In this document: positions 51,901 to 62,538 of the stretch, piece by piece | How positions within the stretch are numbered: the stretch's first letter is position 1 | Layout of the letters: every line of letters starts with the position of its first letter | From: Roseateles subflavus | GTDB taxonomy: Bacteria > Pseudomonadota > Gammaproteobacteria > Burkholderiales > Burkholderiaceae_C | NCBI RefSeq assembly: GCF_030285365.1 | Contig: NZ_JASVDS010000002.1 | Coordinates: 930,001-994,000 of the forward strand | Length of the DNA: 64,000 nucleotides | Direction: 5' to 3' | Translations under genes and position numbers: made by a program | Notes under the pieces: generated by a model | Database searches by the model: none | What the model was told of the DNA's origin: nothing | The model's input: only the letters and a program-made list of their open reading frames with translations

Positions 51901-54827
51901 GGGGCGCCGCGCACCTCGAGGGTCCGGCCGTCCGGTCGGGTGCGCTCGAACTGGTGGAAGGTCGGCTCGCGGGCCCGCTTCACGATGACCTGCACGAGGG
52001 CCTCCGCCTCGTCGGCATCGGCGTACTCGCCGTACTCGCCGCGCAGGGCGTTGAAGCGGATGATGCTGTCGAAGGTCACCGTCTCCCGGTCGAACAGGGC
52101 ATCCGGGAAGCCCAGCAGTTCGCGGAACTGCGTGTTGTGGGCGACCAGCCTCAGGTCGCTGTCGAAGACGCTCAGCGCGCAGGGCAGGTTCTCCAGCACC
52201 GACATCAGCAGGCGGTGGCTGCGCTGGGTTTCGGCCTCGAGCGAGCGCCGCTGGCTGATGTCGGCAAAGGCGCCCACGAGGCGCACCGGGCCGCTGTCGT
52301 CGAACTCGGCCTCGCCGACGCTGCGCAACCAAAGCGTCGTGCCGTCCGGGCGGGTGAGCTCGAACTCGAAGTCCCAGCCCACCGATCCTGCCAGGGCCGC
52401 CTGCATCCCGCGGCGCAGCTGCGCGGCATCGGACTCGCTCAAGGCGTTGAGCAGATGCTCGAGGCCGAGTGGGTCCGGACTTTCCAGCTGCAGCAGACGG
52501 CGGGTCTGGTCCGAGAGGTCGAGGCGCTGGGTGGCGAGGTCCTGCTCCCAGGCGCCGATGCCGGCCAGGCGCTCGGCGCGGTCCAGCAGCTGGCGCTGCT
52601 GCCGGAGCTGGAGCTCGGCCAGCTTGCGCGCGGTGATGTCGATCTGCAGGCCCGTGACCCACAGCGGCTCGCCCCGGGCATTGCGCACGGCGATCCGGCC
52701 GGTGGACTGCACCCAGACCCAGTGCCCCGCGCGGTGCCGCAGCCGCAGCTCCGCGTCGAAGGTCGGCACCAGGCCCTTGAGATGGTCCTCCAGACGCCGC
52801 CGGACGGCGTCCCGGTCCTGCGGGTGGATGCGGGACAGCCAGCTCGCGAGCGTCAGCGACCCCGGCTCCTCGCCGTGATGGCCCAGCATGCTCATGCAGC
52901 GGCTGTTGTAGTCGATGCGCTGCTCCTCGGCCTGCAGGTCCCAGGTGCCCGCGGCCGTCCCCTCGATGATGTTGGTCAGGCGCGTGTGCTGCATCTGCAG
53001 CGCGTCGCTGGCCTTGCGCGCCTCGGTGACGTCCATGCCGATGGACACGTAGCGATCAATGCCGCCCTCGCTGTTGAGGCTTGGCGAGATGATGCAGTCC
53101 ACCCAGAACAGCGTGCCGTCCTTGCGGCGGTTGCAGACCTGCCCCCGCCAGGAACGGCCGGCCTTCAGCTCGGTCCACATCGCCTGCCAGAAGCCGGCCG
53201 GGTGGATGCCGGACTTGAGCAGGCGATGGTCCATGCCCAGCAGCTCGGCCTCCGCATAGCCGCTCACCTCGGCCATCAGCGGGTTGATGCTCGTGATGCG
53301 GCCGGCCGGGTCTGCGACCGACACGATGGCGTGCCGGGCGACGGCCGCCAGCAGCGCATCGCTGTCGCCGCGGGCCTGGGCGTGCAGCGCCTCGCGGTGC
53401 TTGCGCTCCGTGATGTCGATGCCGACCTCGATGAAGCCTTCCAGCCTGCCGCGCTCGTCATGGATGGGCTGCAGGAGGATGTCGATCCAGTAGAGATGGC
53501 CGTCCTTGTGGCGGTTGCAGATTTCCAGCCGCGTTGCCTGCCCGAGCAGCCGGGCCTCGGCCAGCGCCTGCTGTGCGGCGGGATCGGAACCCGGATGCGA
53601 GAGGAACTCCCACGGTGGCCGGCCCCGCACCTCGTCCAGCGTGTAGCCGCTCGAGCGGACGAAGCCGTCATTGACCCAGGTGACGTGCATGTCGGGGTCG
53701 AAGCAGATGACCGCGTTGGCGGTCCGCTCCGCGACGGCCGCCAGACGGCGCACGTCGGCGGTCAGCTGGCCGGCGCGGACCTCGGCGCGGTCGCGGGCCG
53801 TGATCTGCACCCAGGCGAGGACGGCCAGCAGCAGCGAGCTGAGGGTGCCCGCGATCGGCAGGGCCAGCGGGCTGTCGGTCTCGAAGGCCTCGAAGAGCTG
53901 GGTGGGCGTCAGCCGGACCTGCAGCGTCTGGTCGCCCAGCCGCAGCGGGAGGGTGTCCGCCAGCGCGACGACGCGCGGCAGGCGGGCCGGGGTGTCACTG
54001 CCATCCTCGGCGAACAGGGGCGACCCGCCAGCGCCGGGCTCGGCGGCGAGGACGCGCACGCTCAGCTGCCCGCCGGCGGACCGGCTCACGCCCTGCAGGG
54101 CCTGTTCCACGACGATGGGCGCGTAGACCAGCCCGAGCAGCGCCTGCCCGCGCTCCTGGATGGTCTCGAGCGAGGCACCCGGGCGGTACAGCGCCTGGAT
54201 CAGCAGAAAGCCCGGCGCGGCCTTGCCGTCCCGCACCAGGGTGATCGGTTGGGTGAAGGTCGGCCGGCCGCTGCGGATGGCGCTGTCGATGGCGTGTCGG
54301 CGCCGGGGTTCCGCACCGATGTCGCTGCCCCAGCTCGAGGCGTTGTCCTTGAGCGGTTCGATGTAGCGGGCGATGTACAGCAGGTCCTGGCCGGATCCGC
54401 TCGTCTTCACCTGGAATGCGCTTGCGCCCTCCGCCTGCAGCTGGCGCTCCAGTGCCGGGAGGCCGTCCGGGGCGACGCGGCTGATCAGGCCGAAGCCCGT
54501 CACCCCGGGGAACTCATGCGCCAGGTCCAGGGACTGCACATAGCGCTGGAACTCCCGGTAGCCCGCCTCCGGGTTGGCGGCGAAGACGCCCCGCACGCCC
54601 TGGAAGCCGTACTGGGCCAGGGAGAGCCGGCGCTTGATGTCGTTGACCACATGCTCCGAGGCCTCGTCGAAGCGGGCGTCGGAGGCCGCATCCTGGCTGC
54701 GCTGGGCAAAGCGGGTGGTCCAGGCCGTCGTCGCCAGGCCGAGCAGGCCCACGAGCAGGGGCAACAGCCAGCGGCGCGTGCGCCAGCCCTGCGCGAGCGC
54801 CTGCGGGATGTCTGCGGAACGCCTCAT
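48954..54827 (-). CDS. Giant CHASE/seven-PAS hybrid histidine kinase with receivers and HPt
   Basis: This 1957-residue sensor has TM1 at about residues 19-36 and a periplasmic CHASE-type domain (about 40-310, containing GYREFQRYVQSL, FPGVTGFGLI and GRPTFTQPITLV). TM2 (about 325-345) precedes seven PAS-like domains in a row (about 365 to 1252), the last three of the PAS_12-like type. HisKA has H1274 in NMSHEIRTPMNAILG, followed by an ATPase domain. A degenerate receiver lacks the usual lysine. A normal receiver has D1711 (VLMDVQMPVMDG), and an HPt has H1895 (LHSIKGLAASLG). No dedicated partner is adjacent on its strand. Confidence 0.93.
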   Translation of the reverse strand: MRRSADIPQALAQGWRTRRWLLPLLVGLLGLATTAWTTRFAQRSQDAASDARFDEASEHVVNDIKRRLSLAQYGFQGVRGVFAANPEAGYREFQRYVQSLDLAHEFPGVTGFGLISRVAPDGLPALERQLQAEGASAFQVKTSGSGQDLLYIARYIEPLKDNASSWGSDIGAEPRRRHAIDSAIRSGRPTFTQPITLVRDGKAAPGFLLIQALYRPGASLETIQERGQALLGLVYAPIVVEQALQGVSRSAGGQLSVRVLAAEPGAGGSPLFAEDGSDTPARLPRVVALADTLPLRLGDQTLQVRLTPTQLFEAFETDSPLALPIAGTLSSLLLAVLAWVQITARDRAEVRAGQLTADVRRLAAVAERTANAVICFDPDMHVTWVNDGFVRSSGYTLDEVRGRPPWEFLSHPGSDPAAQQALAEARLLGQATRLEICNRHKDGHLYWIDILLQPIHDERGRLEGFIEVGIDITERKHREALHAQARGDSDALLAAVARHAIVSVADPAGRITSINPLMAEVSGYAEAELLGMDHRLLKSGIHPAGFWQAMWTELKAGRSWRGQVCNRRKDGTLFWVDCIISPSLNSEGGIDRYVSIGMDVTEARKASDALQMQHTRLTNIIEGTAAGTWDLQAEEQRIDYNSRCMSMLGHHGEEPGSLTLASWLSRIHPQDRDAVRRRLEDHLKGLVPTFDAELRLRHRAGHWVWVQSTGRIAVRNARGEPLWVTGLQIDITARKLAELQLRQQRQLLDRAERLAGIGAWEQDLATQRLDLSDQTRRLLQLESPDPLGLEHLLNALSESDAAQLRRGMQAALAGSVGWDFEFELTRPDGTTLWLRSVGEAEFDDSGPVRLVGAFADISQRRSLEAETQRSHRLLMSVLENLPCALSVFDSDLRLVAHNTQFRELLGFPDALFDRETVTFDSIIRFNALRGEYGEYADADEAEALVQVIVKRAREPTFHQFERTRPDGRTLEVRGAPMPGGGFVTTYVDVTERRRLEQIRERLTEQMSAMLEALPCGLTVYDKDLVVTLHNERFTQLYGLDPALWDQARTTLADIVTDLHQRGDYGELSHAEAQAVALANARASLAGPCTRERYRPDADLHLEVRSHPLPSGGYVSTYMDVTAQRRTLQHLHRAESLLRSAIDTINEAFVLYDPQDRLVLCNDKYRELYAAIADLLQPGIDFETLVRTGVQRGQYPEALGREEEWLAERLATHRRGGTSHVQALNDGRWIRVIEQRMADGHTVGFRVDITDLIVARKAAENAAVAKGQFLANMSHEIRTPMNAILGLLQLLDKTRLDARQKGYTDKLAGAARSLLGLLNDILDFSKIETGKMTMETRPFALDPLLRDVGTIVGATVQGKPVRLYFDLDPALPPVLEGDALRLQQVLVNLAGNAVKFTPEGSVVISLRPQPDEHGGPRLRVAVRDSGIGIASEHQERIFSGFSQAEASTTRRFGGTGLGLAISARLVELMGSRIAVESAPGQGSCFSFDLPLTGTGVLDAQQAHEAEPPHARPALLVAEDGQDLARLASLLRQAGLQPLRRVEADALEEALDPALATSPGTPPATDGEAPVLVLDTLNPQADLGDWAQRLLARHPALRVLVLTTAEGQHSLAAREPTLATHGLRVMVMPVTPGQLGEALSQDATATASAPDAPAPQRLQGARLLLVEDNATNQQVALELLGDEGAQIVLAENGALAVERLRHQPGDFDAVLMDVQMPVMDGLTASRLIRGELGLATLPIIAMTANAMAQDQADCQAAGMTAFVGKPLDLNLLVQTLHRCCPSLAGPPPTAVTPTPAAADAPAAAPSPDEPAPPAESDTPAMRRLRERLRQIRLDPALLAEASAQGFALQEAMERVMGKAPLLVRMCEGLQQQVQALPAVLEQAREANDLRGAQQTLHSIKGLAASLGAEALAADFRLAEQACAAGRWPDADALAALLRQGALGAEALLGFARRLGPPDA

Positions 54828-54982
54828 CGATCGTCCTGACCCTAGCCGTCGAAGGTTGCGGAACGGAAGTCCGCCTGCGAGTCTACGGCGAGGGTCCCGG
54901 CGCGCGCGTCTCTCCGGCGCGCCAGAGTTGCGATCGATTGCGGCCGAGTGCGGTCTAGTGCACGGCCGGGGCGATCATGACG

Positions 54983-56647
54983 TCACGGCGTCGCCCGACA
55001 GCGACGCAGGAGGTCCCAGTCGGGCCGGTAGATGGCACTGTGCACCTCCGCCAGGCCGAGCACGGTGTGGCTAAGCCAGTCGTGCGAGAGCGGCAGGTCG
55101 AGCTGCGACTGCAGGCAGCGCCGGTCGACGCCGAAGCGGCGGGCGCTGTCGTCCGGCAGCCAGAGGATCCAGGGCACGTGCGTCTGCTCGCGGGGGGCCA
55201 CGGCATAGGGCACGCCGTGCAGATAGAGATTGTTCTCGCCCAGGGACTCGCCGTGGTCGGACACATACAGCAGGCTCGTGTCGTATGCCCCCTGCCGCTT
55301 CAGCCACTGGATGGTCTCGGCCAGCACGGTGTCGGCGTAGGCGATGCTGTTGTCGTAAGCGTTCACGACCTGCTCGCGCGGGCACTGCTGCAGGGCGTTG
55401 CTGCGGCATTCGGGGGTGAAGGGCTTGAGCTCGGGCGGCGAGCGCCGGAAGTAGGCCGGGCCGTGGCTGCCCATCGGATGCAGCACCAGCACCACGCCCC
55501 GCTGGCGCCGTTCGGCGTCGAGGGACTGCAGGCGGGTGTCGAGGTCGTGCAGCAGGGCCATGTCCAGGCACTCGCCGCCTTCGCACAGGCCGGCGGGGAG
55601 GGGCGTCCGGCCGGCCGCCTCGGTGGCATGGGCATGCGGGACGCGATCGCACAGGCCCTTGCAGCCGCTCTGGTTGTCCAGCCACAGCACGGCCAGGCCG
55701 GCGCGTTGCAGGGCATCGAGCAGGTTTTCCTGGTCACCGGCGCGGTCCAGGAAACCGCTGCGGCCCAGGTGCGAGAACATGCAGGGCAGCGAGGCGGCGG
55801 TGCTCGTGCCGCAGGAGCTGGCCTGCCGGAAGCTCAGGACGTCGAGGCCGGCCAGGCGCGGGTTGGTCGGGCGGCCGTAGCCGTTGAGCGAGAAGTTGGC
55901 AGCCCGGGCCGTCTCCCCCACGAAGAGCACCAGCAGGCGCGGCCGGCCGTGCGGGTCCGTCGGCTGCCAGCGGGCGTCGGCGGCGACGACGGCGGGCGGG
56001 CCGTCCGGCGCCTTGTGGGACTCGACCGCCACCACGCCCAGCGACCAGAACGGGGCGAGCGGGTTCATCATGTAGCGCAGCGAGGGGTAGGTGCGCATGG
56101 TCGAGGCCAGGTCGGCATAGCTGCTCATCGCCAGCCCCACCATCAGCGCCAGGCCGCCGGCGAACGCGGCGAGGTTCCATCCCAGGCGCTTCGGCCAGGC
56201 CAGCGGCGCCAGCGGGCGGCGCCACAGCCACACGGCCGGCAGGACGCCCAGCAGCAGCAGGCTGGCCAGGAGGCGCAGGCTGAGGAGGTCCCGCGCTTCC
56301 TTCACGTCGGTCTGCAGGACGTTGACGATCATCGTCGGGTCCATCACCGTGCCGTAGGCGCCCATGAAGTGCGCGGCGGCGGCGGCGCTCATCAGGCACA
56401 GCACCAGCACCGGCTTGACGAGGCGTGGCCACGCCAGCAGGCTGGCCAGCGCGCCGTGCAGCGCCACGACCATGGCCGCGAAGAGCAGGACGAAGCCCAC
56501 GCCCTTGGTGCCCTGCAGCTCGGGCAGGGCCAGCATGCGCTGCCACAGCGGCCAGTTGGCGAGCAGGCCCATCCACAGGGCGGCGAGCCAGACCAGGGAA
56601 AGCGGGGACCAGCGCTTGGCGGGCGCCTCGAAATCGGAAGACTTCAT
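54983..56647 (-). CDS. eptA: Phosphoethanolamine transferase, EptA/MCR-type
   Basis: This 554-residue inner-membrane enzyme adds phosphoethanolamine to lipid A. About five N-terminal transmembrane helices precede a periplasmic alkaline-phosphatase-fold domain. That domain has the metal-ligand glutamate in LFVGETARAANFSLNGYG, the catalytic threonine in SSCGTSTAASLPCMFS, and Asp/His ligands in YVSDHGESLGENNLYLHG. Paired cysteines match EptA disulfides. The family can confer polymyxin resistance. The ATG was preferred to a GTG 15 codons earlier, and neither has a clear ribosome-binding site. Confidence 0.9.
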   Translation of the reverse strand: MKSSDFEAPAKRWSPLSLVWLAALWMGLLANWPLWQRMLALPELQGTKGVGFVLLFAAMVVALHGALASLLAWPRLVKPVLVLCLMSAAAAAHFMGAYGTVMDPTMIVNVLQTDVKEARDLLSLRLLASLLLLGVLPAVWLWRRPLAPLAWPKRLGWNLAAFAGGLALMVGLAMSSYADLASTMRTYPSLRYMMNPLAPFWSLGVVAVESHKAPDGPPAVVAADARWQPTDPHGRPRLLVLFVGETARAANFSLNGYGRPTNPRLAGLDVLSFRQASSCGTSTAASLPCMFSHLGRSGFLDRAGDQENLLDALQRAGLAVLWLDNQSGCKGLCDRVPHAHATEAAGRTPLPAGLCEGGECLDMALLHDLDTRLQSLDAERRQRGVVLVLHPMGSHGPAYFRRSPPELKPFTPECRSNALQQCPREQVVNAYDNSIAYADTVLAETIQWLKRQGAYDTSLLYVSDHGESLGENNLYLHGVPYAVAPREQTHVPWILWLPDDSARRFGVDRRCLQSQLDLPLSHDWLSHTVLGLAEVHSAIYRPDWDLLRRCRATP

Positions 56648-56762
56648 GCAGGAGGAGGGGCAGGGCGGACGACGCCCGGCATTGTGGCGCACCCGGCGGC
56701 CCCGGCACGCTCGTCATGGCGGCGGGCACCCGCGGGTGGCGACAGGGGGAGGCAGGCCCCGT

Positions 56763-58388
56763 TCAGGACCGCAGCGCGAGGCCCCCCGCCTGGCGCACAT
56801 TGCGCCGCGAGATGGTCACGCCCAGCGGCAGCACGAAGCGCTTCTGCAGGGCCTCGATGCGCTCGTTGAGGCCGTCGGCGTCCTCGATCTTCTCGGCATG
56901 CCGCTTCAGCACGGCCTGGGCCATGTCGATCAGCTTGGCATTGCGCGTCTCCTCGCCCTGCTGGATCAGCAGCTCCACGCCCACGCGGGCGCTGCCGCGC
57001 ATGGTGTGGCGCATGGCCGTTTCGGCGATGCCGAAGATGCGGGCGTGGCACTCGCGCAGCTCGGTCATGGCCATGTCCTGCTTCTCGCACATGGCGATCA
57101 GCACCTCGGTGCTGGCCTTGGAGGTGCAGTAGCGCAGGCCGATGCGGGTGATGAGGTCCTTGATTTCGTCGAGCTGGATCTCCTGGCCCGAGAAGCGGAT
57201 CCAGAAGGCCAGCAGCAGCGTTGCGGCCTCGAGGTCGAAGGCCTCGGCGTCGAGCTCCTCGCTCATGCTGCGCGCCAGCGCCAGCGCGTCGGCCACGCGG
57301 CGCTCGTACAGCAGGCGCAGGCCCTGGATCAGCGTGCCGAAGCGCAGCAGCCGGGTGGCCTTGGGCGCACGCTCGATCTCGCGCAGCATGGCCTCGTGCA
57401 CGAGCTTGAGCCCCTTGCCGTCCCGCATGTCGAAGCGCATCAGCGCGATCAGCACCAGGGTGAACATGTCGAAGAGCTTGGAGCGCAGGCCCTGGATCAT
57501 GGCCCGCTCCAGCTGCTTCAAGGCCTCGTCACGCTCACCGGCATAGAAGGCCAGTGTGCCGGCGCGCTGCTGGCGCAGCAGGCAGCCGGGCGTGAGGTTG
57601 GCGGCGGTCCGGTAGGTGCGCAGGGCGTCCGTGATCTCGCCCTGCTCCATCTGCACGCGACCCATGACGTCGTAGGAGTCGGCGTGGTCCGGCATGTCGC
57701 CGATCAGCGCCTCCAGCGTGCGCTTGGCCGCGACGAGGTTGCCTGTCGCCAGCTCGGTGCGGGCGACGCCCAGCCGGGCCCAGGGCACCGTCTTGGCCTC
57801 GATGATGGCGTCGTAGAGCGCGCGGGCGTCCTCCACCCGGTTCAGGCGCAGCAGCAGTTCCGCGCCGATGCGGGCGGCATAGAGCCAGAACTGGGCGCGT
57901 TCCTCGAAGCGCTTGAGGCAGAACTGGGCCGCCAGCTCGAAGTTCTGCTGCTCGATGGCCTCGAAGATGTCCTTGAGCACGCGCTTGCGATGGCGGGCGT
58001 TGCTCAGGCGGTCCGCCAGCGAGGCGCTGGTGTAGGGCTTGATCAGATAGGCGTCGAGCGCAGCCTCGGCGGCTTCGGCGACCTTGGCGTAGGTGGCCTC
58101 GCCGGTGACCATCACGAAGACGGTGGAGTAGGGCAGCAGGTTCTCGCGGCGCAGCTCATCGAGCAGGTCCTGGCCGGACATGTCGGTGCCGTCGAAGTGG
58201 TAGTCGCACAGGACGATGTCATAGGCCTTGTGCTCCAGGATGATGCGGGCGTCCTTGACGCGCGTGGACTGGCGCACCGTGCCCACGCCCAGCTCGCGCA
58301 GCTGCGCCGCCATCAGGCTGCGCGAGGTGGCGTTGCTGTCGATGACCAGGGCGCAGGCGTCCTGGATGTCCTTGTCGAGCATTTGCAT
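56763..58388 (-). CDS. Response regulator with TPR-like repeats
   Basis: This 541-residue protein has an N-terminal receiver with D62 in IVLCDYHFDGTDMSG and the lysine in AYLIKPYTSASL. Helical repeats of TPR type follow across about residues 130-420, for example ADSYDVMGRVQMEQGEITDA. Such REC-TPR proteins exist widely in proteobacteria, and their outputs are mostly unknown. The ATG gives MQMLDKDIQDACALVID; codons further upstream lack support. It stands alone between eptA and the dnaJ terminator. Confidence 0.85.
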   Translation of the reverse strand: MQMLDKDIQDACALVIDSNATSRSLMAAQLRELGVGTVRQSTRVKDARIILEHKAYDIVLCDYHFDGTDMSGQDLLDELRRENLLPYSTVFVMVTGEATYAKVAEAAEAALDAYLIKPYTSASLADRLSNARHRKRVLKDIFEAIEQQNFELAAQFCLKRFEERAQFWLYAARIGAELLLRLNRVEDARALYDAIIEAKTVPWARLGVARTELATGNLVAAKRTLEALIGDMPDHADSYDVMGRVQMEQGEITDALRTYRTAANLTPGCLLRQQRAGTLAFYAGERDEALKQLERAMIQGLRSKLFDMFTLVLIALMRFDMRDGKGLKLVHEAMLREIERAPKATRLLRFGTLIQGLRLLYERRVADALALARSMSEELDAEAFDLEAATLLLAFWIRFSGQEIQLDEIKDLITRIGLRYCTSKASTEVLIAMCEKQDMAMTELRECHARIFGIAETAMRHTMRGSARVGVELLIQQGEETRNAKLIDMAQAVLKRHAEKIEDADGLNERIEALQKRFVLPLGVTISRRNVRQAGGLALRS

Positions 58389-58519
58389 GGGGCACTGGCG
58401 GCGTCCCGCCAAGGGGGGATTCAGTCCTGAACTCTCACGGGACGATCTTCGGCCAGATCATGCGCGACTTGACCCGCAATAGGCACAAAGCTGCGGCCTA
58501 ATTACCACTTCGCAATGAA

Positions 58520-58542
58520 AATGAGCCCGCGAGGGGCTCATT
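58520..58542 (-). terminator. Hairpin downstream of dnaJ
   Basis: AATGAGCCC and GGGCTCATT form a perfect 9-bp stem with a 5-base loop, followed on the minus strand by TTTCATTGC. The U-tract is short but the position, 27 bases past the dnaJ stop, suits a terminator. Confidence 0.7.
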
Positions 58543-58568
58543 CCATACGGCCAGGGTGGGGCCGGGGC

Positions 58569-59708
58569 TTACTTGAACAGGTCCTTGACCCGGTCCGTCC
58601 AGCTCTTGGCGTTCGGCGAGTGGCGCTCGCCGCCGTCCTTGAAGCTCTTGTCGAGGTCCTTGAGCAGCTTGCGCTGGTACTCGGTGAGCTTGACCGGCGT
58701 CTCCACGGCGATGTGGCAGTAGAGGTCGCCCGGGTAGCTCGAGCGCACGCCCTTGATGCCCTTGCCGCGCAGACGGAAGGTCTTGCCGTGCTGCGTGCCC
58801 TCGGGCAGGTCGATCTCGGCCTTGCCGCCGAGCGTCGGGACCTCGATGGTGCCGCCCAGCGCCGCGGTGGTCATGCCCACGGGCATGGTGCAGTGCAGGT
58901 CGTCGCCGTCACGCTCGAAGATGTCGTGCTGCTTGATGCGGATCTCGATGTAGAGGTCGCCCGCCGGGCCGCCGTTCACGCCGGGCTCGCCATTGCCCGC
59001 CGAGCGAATGCGCATGCCCTCGTTGATGCCGGCCGGGATCTTGACCTCCAGCGTCTTGGTCTTCTTGATCTTGCCCTGGCCGCTGCAGGTGGTGCAGGGG
59101 TCGGGGATGATCTTGCCGCTGCCGTGGCAGTGCGGGCAGGTCTGCTGCACGCTGAAGAAGCCCTGGCGCATGTGCACCGTGCCCGAGCCGCCGCAGGAGC
59201 CGCAGGTCTTGGCCGAGGTGCCGGGCTTGGCGCCGGTGCCGCTGCAGGTCTCGCAGGATTCCCAGGCCGGAATGCGGATCTGGGTCTCCTTGCCGCGGGC
59301 GGCCTCTTCCAGCGTGATCTCCATCGCGTAGGAGAGGTCGCTGCCGCGGTAGACCTGCTGGCCGCCGCCGCGACGGCCGCCGGCGCCGCCGAAGATGTCG
59401 CCGAAGATGTCGCCGAAGGCCTCGGCGAAGCCGCCGAATCCTTCCGCGCCCGGGCCGCCTCGACCGCCCATATTGGGGTCGACGCCGGCATGGCCGTACT
59501 GGTCATAGGCCCCGCGCTTCTGGGCGTCGGAGAGCATCTCGTAGGCTTCCTTGGCCTCCTTGAACTTCTCCTCGGCCGCAGCCGCGCCGTCACCCTGGTT
59601 GCGGTCCGGGTGGTACTTCATGGCCAGCTTGCGGTAGGCCTTCTTGATGTCCTCTTCGCTGGCGTTCTTGGCGACGCCGAGGACTTCGTAATAGTCACGC
59701 TTTGCCAT
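58569..59708 (-). CDS. dnaJ: Co-chaperone DnaJ
   Basis: This 379-residue Hsp40 stimulates DnaK ATPase and delivers substrates. The J domain ([20 protein letters not shown], with HPD in KYHPDRNQG) is followed by a Gly/Phe-rich region. Four zinc-binding repeats come next ([32 protein letters not shown]), then the substrate-binding C-terminal domains. The ATG gives the family N-terminus; seven upstream in-frame codons were rejected. It follows dnaK by 119 bases. Confidence 0.98.
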   Translation of the reverse strand: MAKRDYYEVLGVAKNASEEDIKKAYRKLAMKYHPDRNQGDGAAAAEEKFKEAKEAYEMLSDAQKRGAYDQYGHAGVDPNMGGRGGPGAEGFGGFAEAFGDIFGDIFGGAGGRRGGGQQVYRGSDLSYAMEITLEEAARGKETQIRIPAWESCETCSGTGAKPGTSAKTCGSCGGSGTVHMRQGFFSVQQTCPHCHGSGKIIPDPCTTCSGQGKIKKTKTLEVKIPAGINEGMRIRSAGNGEPGVNGGPAGDLYIEIRIKQHDIFERDGDDLHCTMPVGMTTAALGGTIEVPTLGGKAEIDLPEGTQHGKTFRLRGKGIKGVRSSYPGDLYCHIAVETPVKLTEYQRKLLKDLDKSFKDGGERHSPNAKSWTDRVKDLFK

Positions 59709-59827
59709 GGGCGGATCCTGGCTTCTCAAACAATTGCGCCGCGCCGTGGGCCAAGGGGGACACCCAGGCTTTGGCGCGGCGGGTCAGCGCACCCCGCACG
59801 CTCGCGCGCACGGGGCCGGGCCGTCGA

Positions 59828-61777
<1,950 letters not shown>

Positions 61778-61820
61778 GATTTTTTGCTCCTGAGTCCTGA
61801 ATCTGGCTTCGTTGACTACG

Positions 61821-61848
61821 AAATGCGGTTGGGTGGCGGCCTTTCAAG
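61821..61848 (-). promoter_or_regulatory. Sigma-32 heat-shock promoter before dnaK
   Basis: On the minus strand CTTGAAA (61842-61848) and CCGCATTT (61821-61828) are spaced by 13 bases, matching the sigma-32 consensus CTTGAAA and CCCCATnT with one mismatch. The leader to dnaK would be about 37 bases. A GGCGGC/GCCGCC stem (61835-61840, 61850-61855) overlaps the -35. Confidence 0.75.
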
Positions 61849-61864
61849 AGCCGCCGACCGTGAA

Positions 61865-62380
61865 TTACTTGGGGGCGGCGACCGTCACCAGGGCCGGACG
61901 CAGCACGCGCTCGGCGATGGAGTAGCCCTTCTGCAGGACGGCGACGACGGTGTTGGCCTCCTGGTCCGCGGGGACCATGGAAATGGCCTGGTGCTGGTGC
62001 GGATCGAACTTCGTGCCGGCGGCCGGGTTGATCTCCAGGACCTTGTTGCGCTCGAGCGCGGCGGCGAGCTGGCGGCGGGTGGCGTGCACGCCTTCCAGCA
62101 CCTGCTCGACGCGGGCGTCCGGGCGGGCGATGGCGGCCTCCATGCTGTCCATGACGGGCAGCATGGCCTCGGCAAAGCCTTCGACGGCGAACTTGCGGGC
62201 CTTGGACATCTCCTCGTCCGAGCGGCGACGGATGTTCTCGACCTCGGCCTTGGCCCGCAGATAGGCGTCGGACATCTCGGCCAGGCGGGCTTCCAGGTCG
62301 GCCAGCTTCTGTTCGGGGCTCAGCTCGGTCGCGGGCGTGGCGGCTTCGGCGGTGTCGGGGGTGTGGTTCTCGTTGCTCAT
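61865..62380 (-). CDS. grpE: Nucleotide exchange factor GrpE
   Basis: This 171-residue cofactor releases ADP from DnaK and acts as a thermosensor. A long N-terminal helix ([20 protein letters not shown]) with [12 protein letters not shown] leads into the beta-wing domain, [15 protein letters not shown] and [20 protein letters not shown]. Length and motifs are typical. It heads the grpE-dnaK-dnaJ block. Confidence 0.97.
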   Translation of the reverse strand: MSNENHTPDTAEAATPATELSPEQKLADLEARLAEMSDAYLRAKAEVENIRRRSDEEMSKARKFAVEGFAEAMLPVMDSMEAAIARPDARVEQVLEGVHATRRQLAAALERNKVLEINPAAGTKFDPHQHQAISMVPADQEANTVVAVLQKGYSIAERVLRPALVTVAAPK

Positions 62381-62471
62381 GGATGGTGGGCGTTTGAGGG
62401 CCCCGGCGGCTCATGGTCCAGCCATGAAACGGGGCGACGCGGGCTAGCTGGGGACGATGCCCCGATCTTCA

Positions 62472-62499
62472 AGAGGGGGATTGGATCAGAATTTTCAAG
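62472..62499 (-). promoter_or_regulatory. Sigma-32 heat-shock promoter before grpE
   Basis: On the minus strand CTTGAAA (62493-62499) and CCCCCTCT (62472-62479) are spaced by 13 bases, one mismatch from CTTGAAA/CCCCATnT. The leader to the grpE ATG would be about 85 bases. The -35 overlaps an 18-base palindrome. Confidence 0.75.
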
Positions 62500-62512
62500 G
62501 GTAAACCCTTGA
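62495..62512. repeat. 18-bp palindrome over the grpE heat-shock -35
   Basis: TCAAGGGT and ACCCTTGA are perfect 8-base arms with an AA centre. The position over the -35 suggests an operator, though it could be a hairpin at the end of the hslR transcript. It does not match the HrcA CIRCE element. Confidence 0.6.
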
Positions 62513-62538
62513 TGCCGGTGGGGTGGGGCCCTCGGGGC

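Noticed and set aside
48855-54839. A 1994-codon open frame on the plus strand antisense to the giant kinase
   Set aside because: It is the mirror of a real high-GC coding frame. Its translation is Arg/Gly/Ala-rich without domains, while the minus strand shows clear CHASE, PAS, kinase and receiver motifs.
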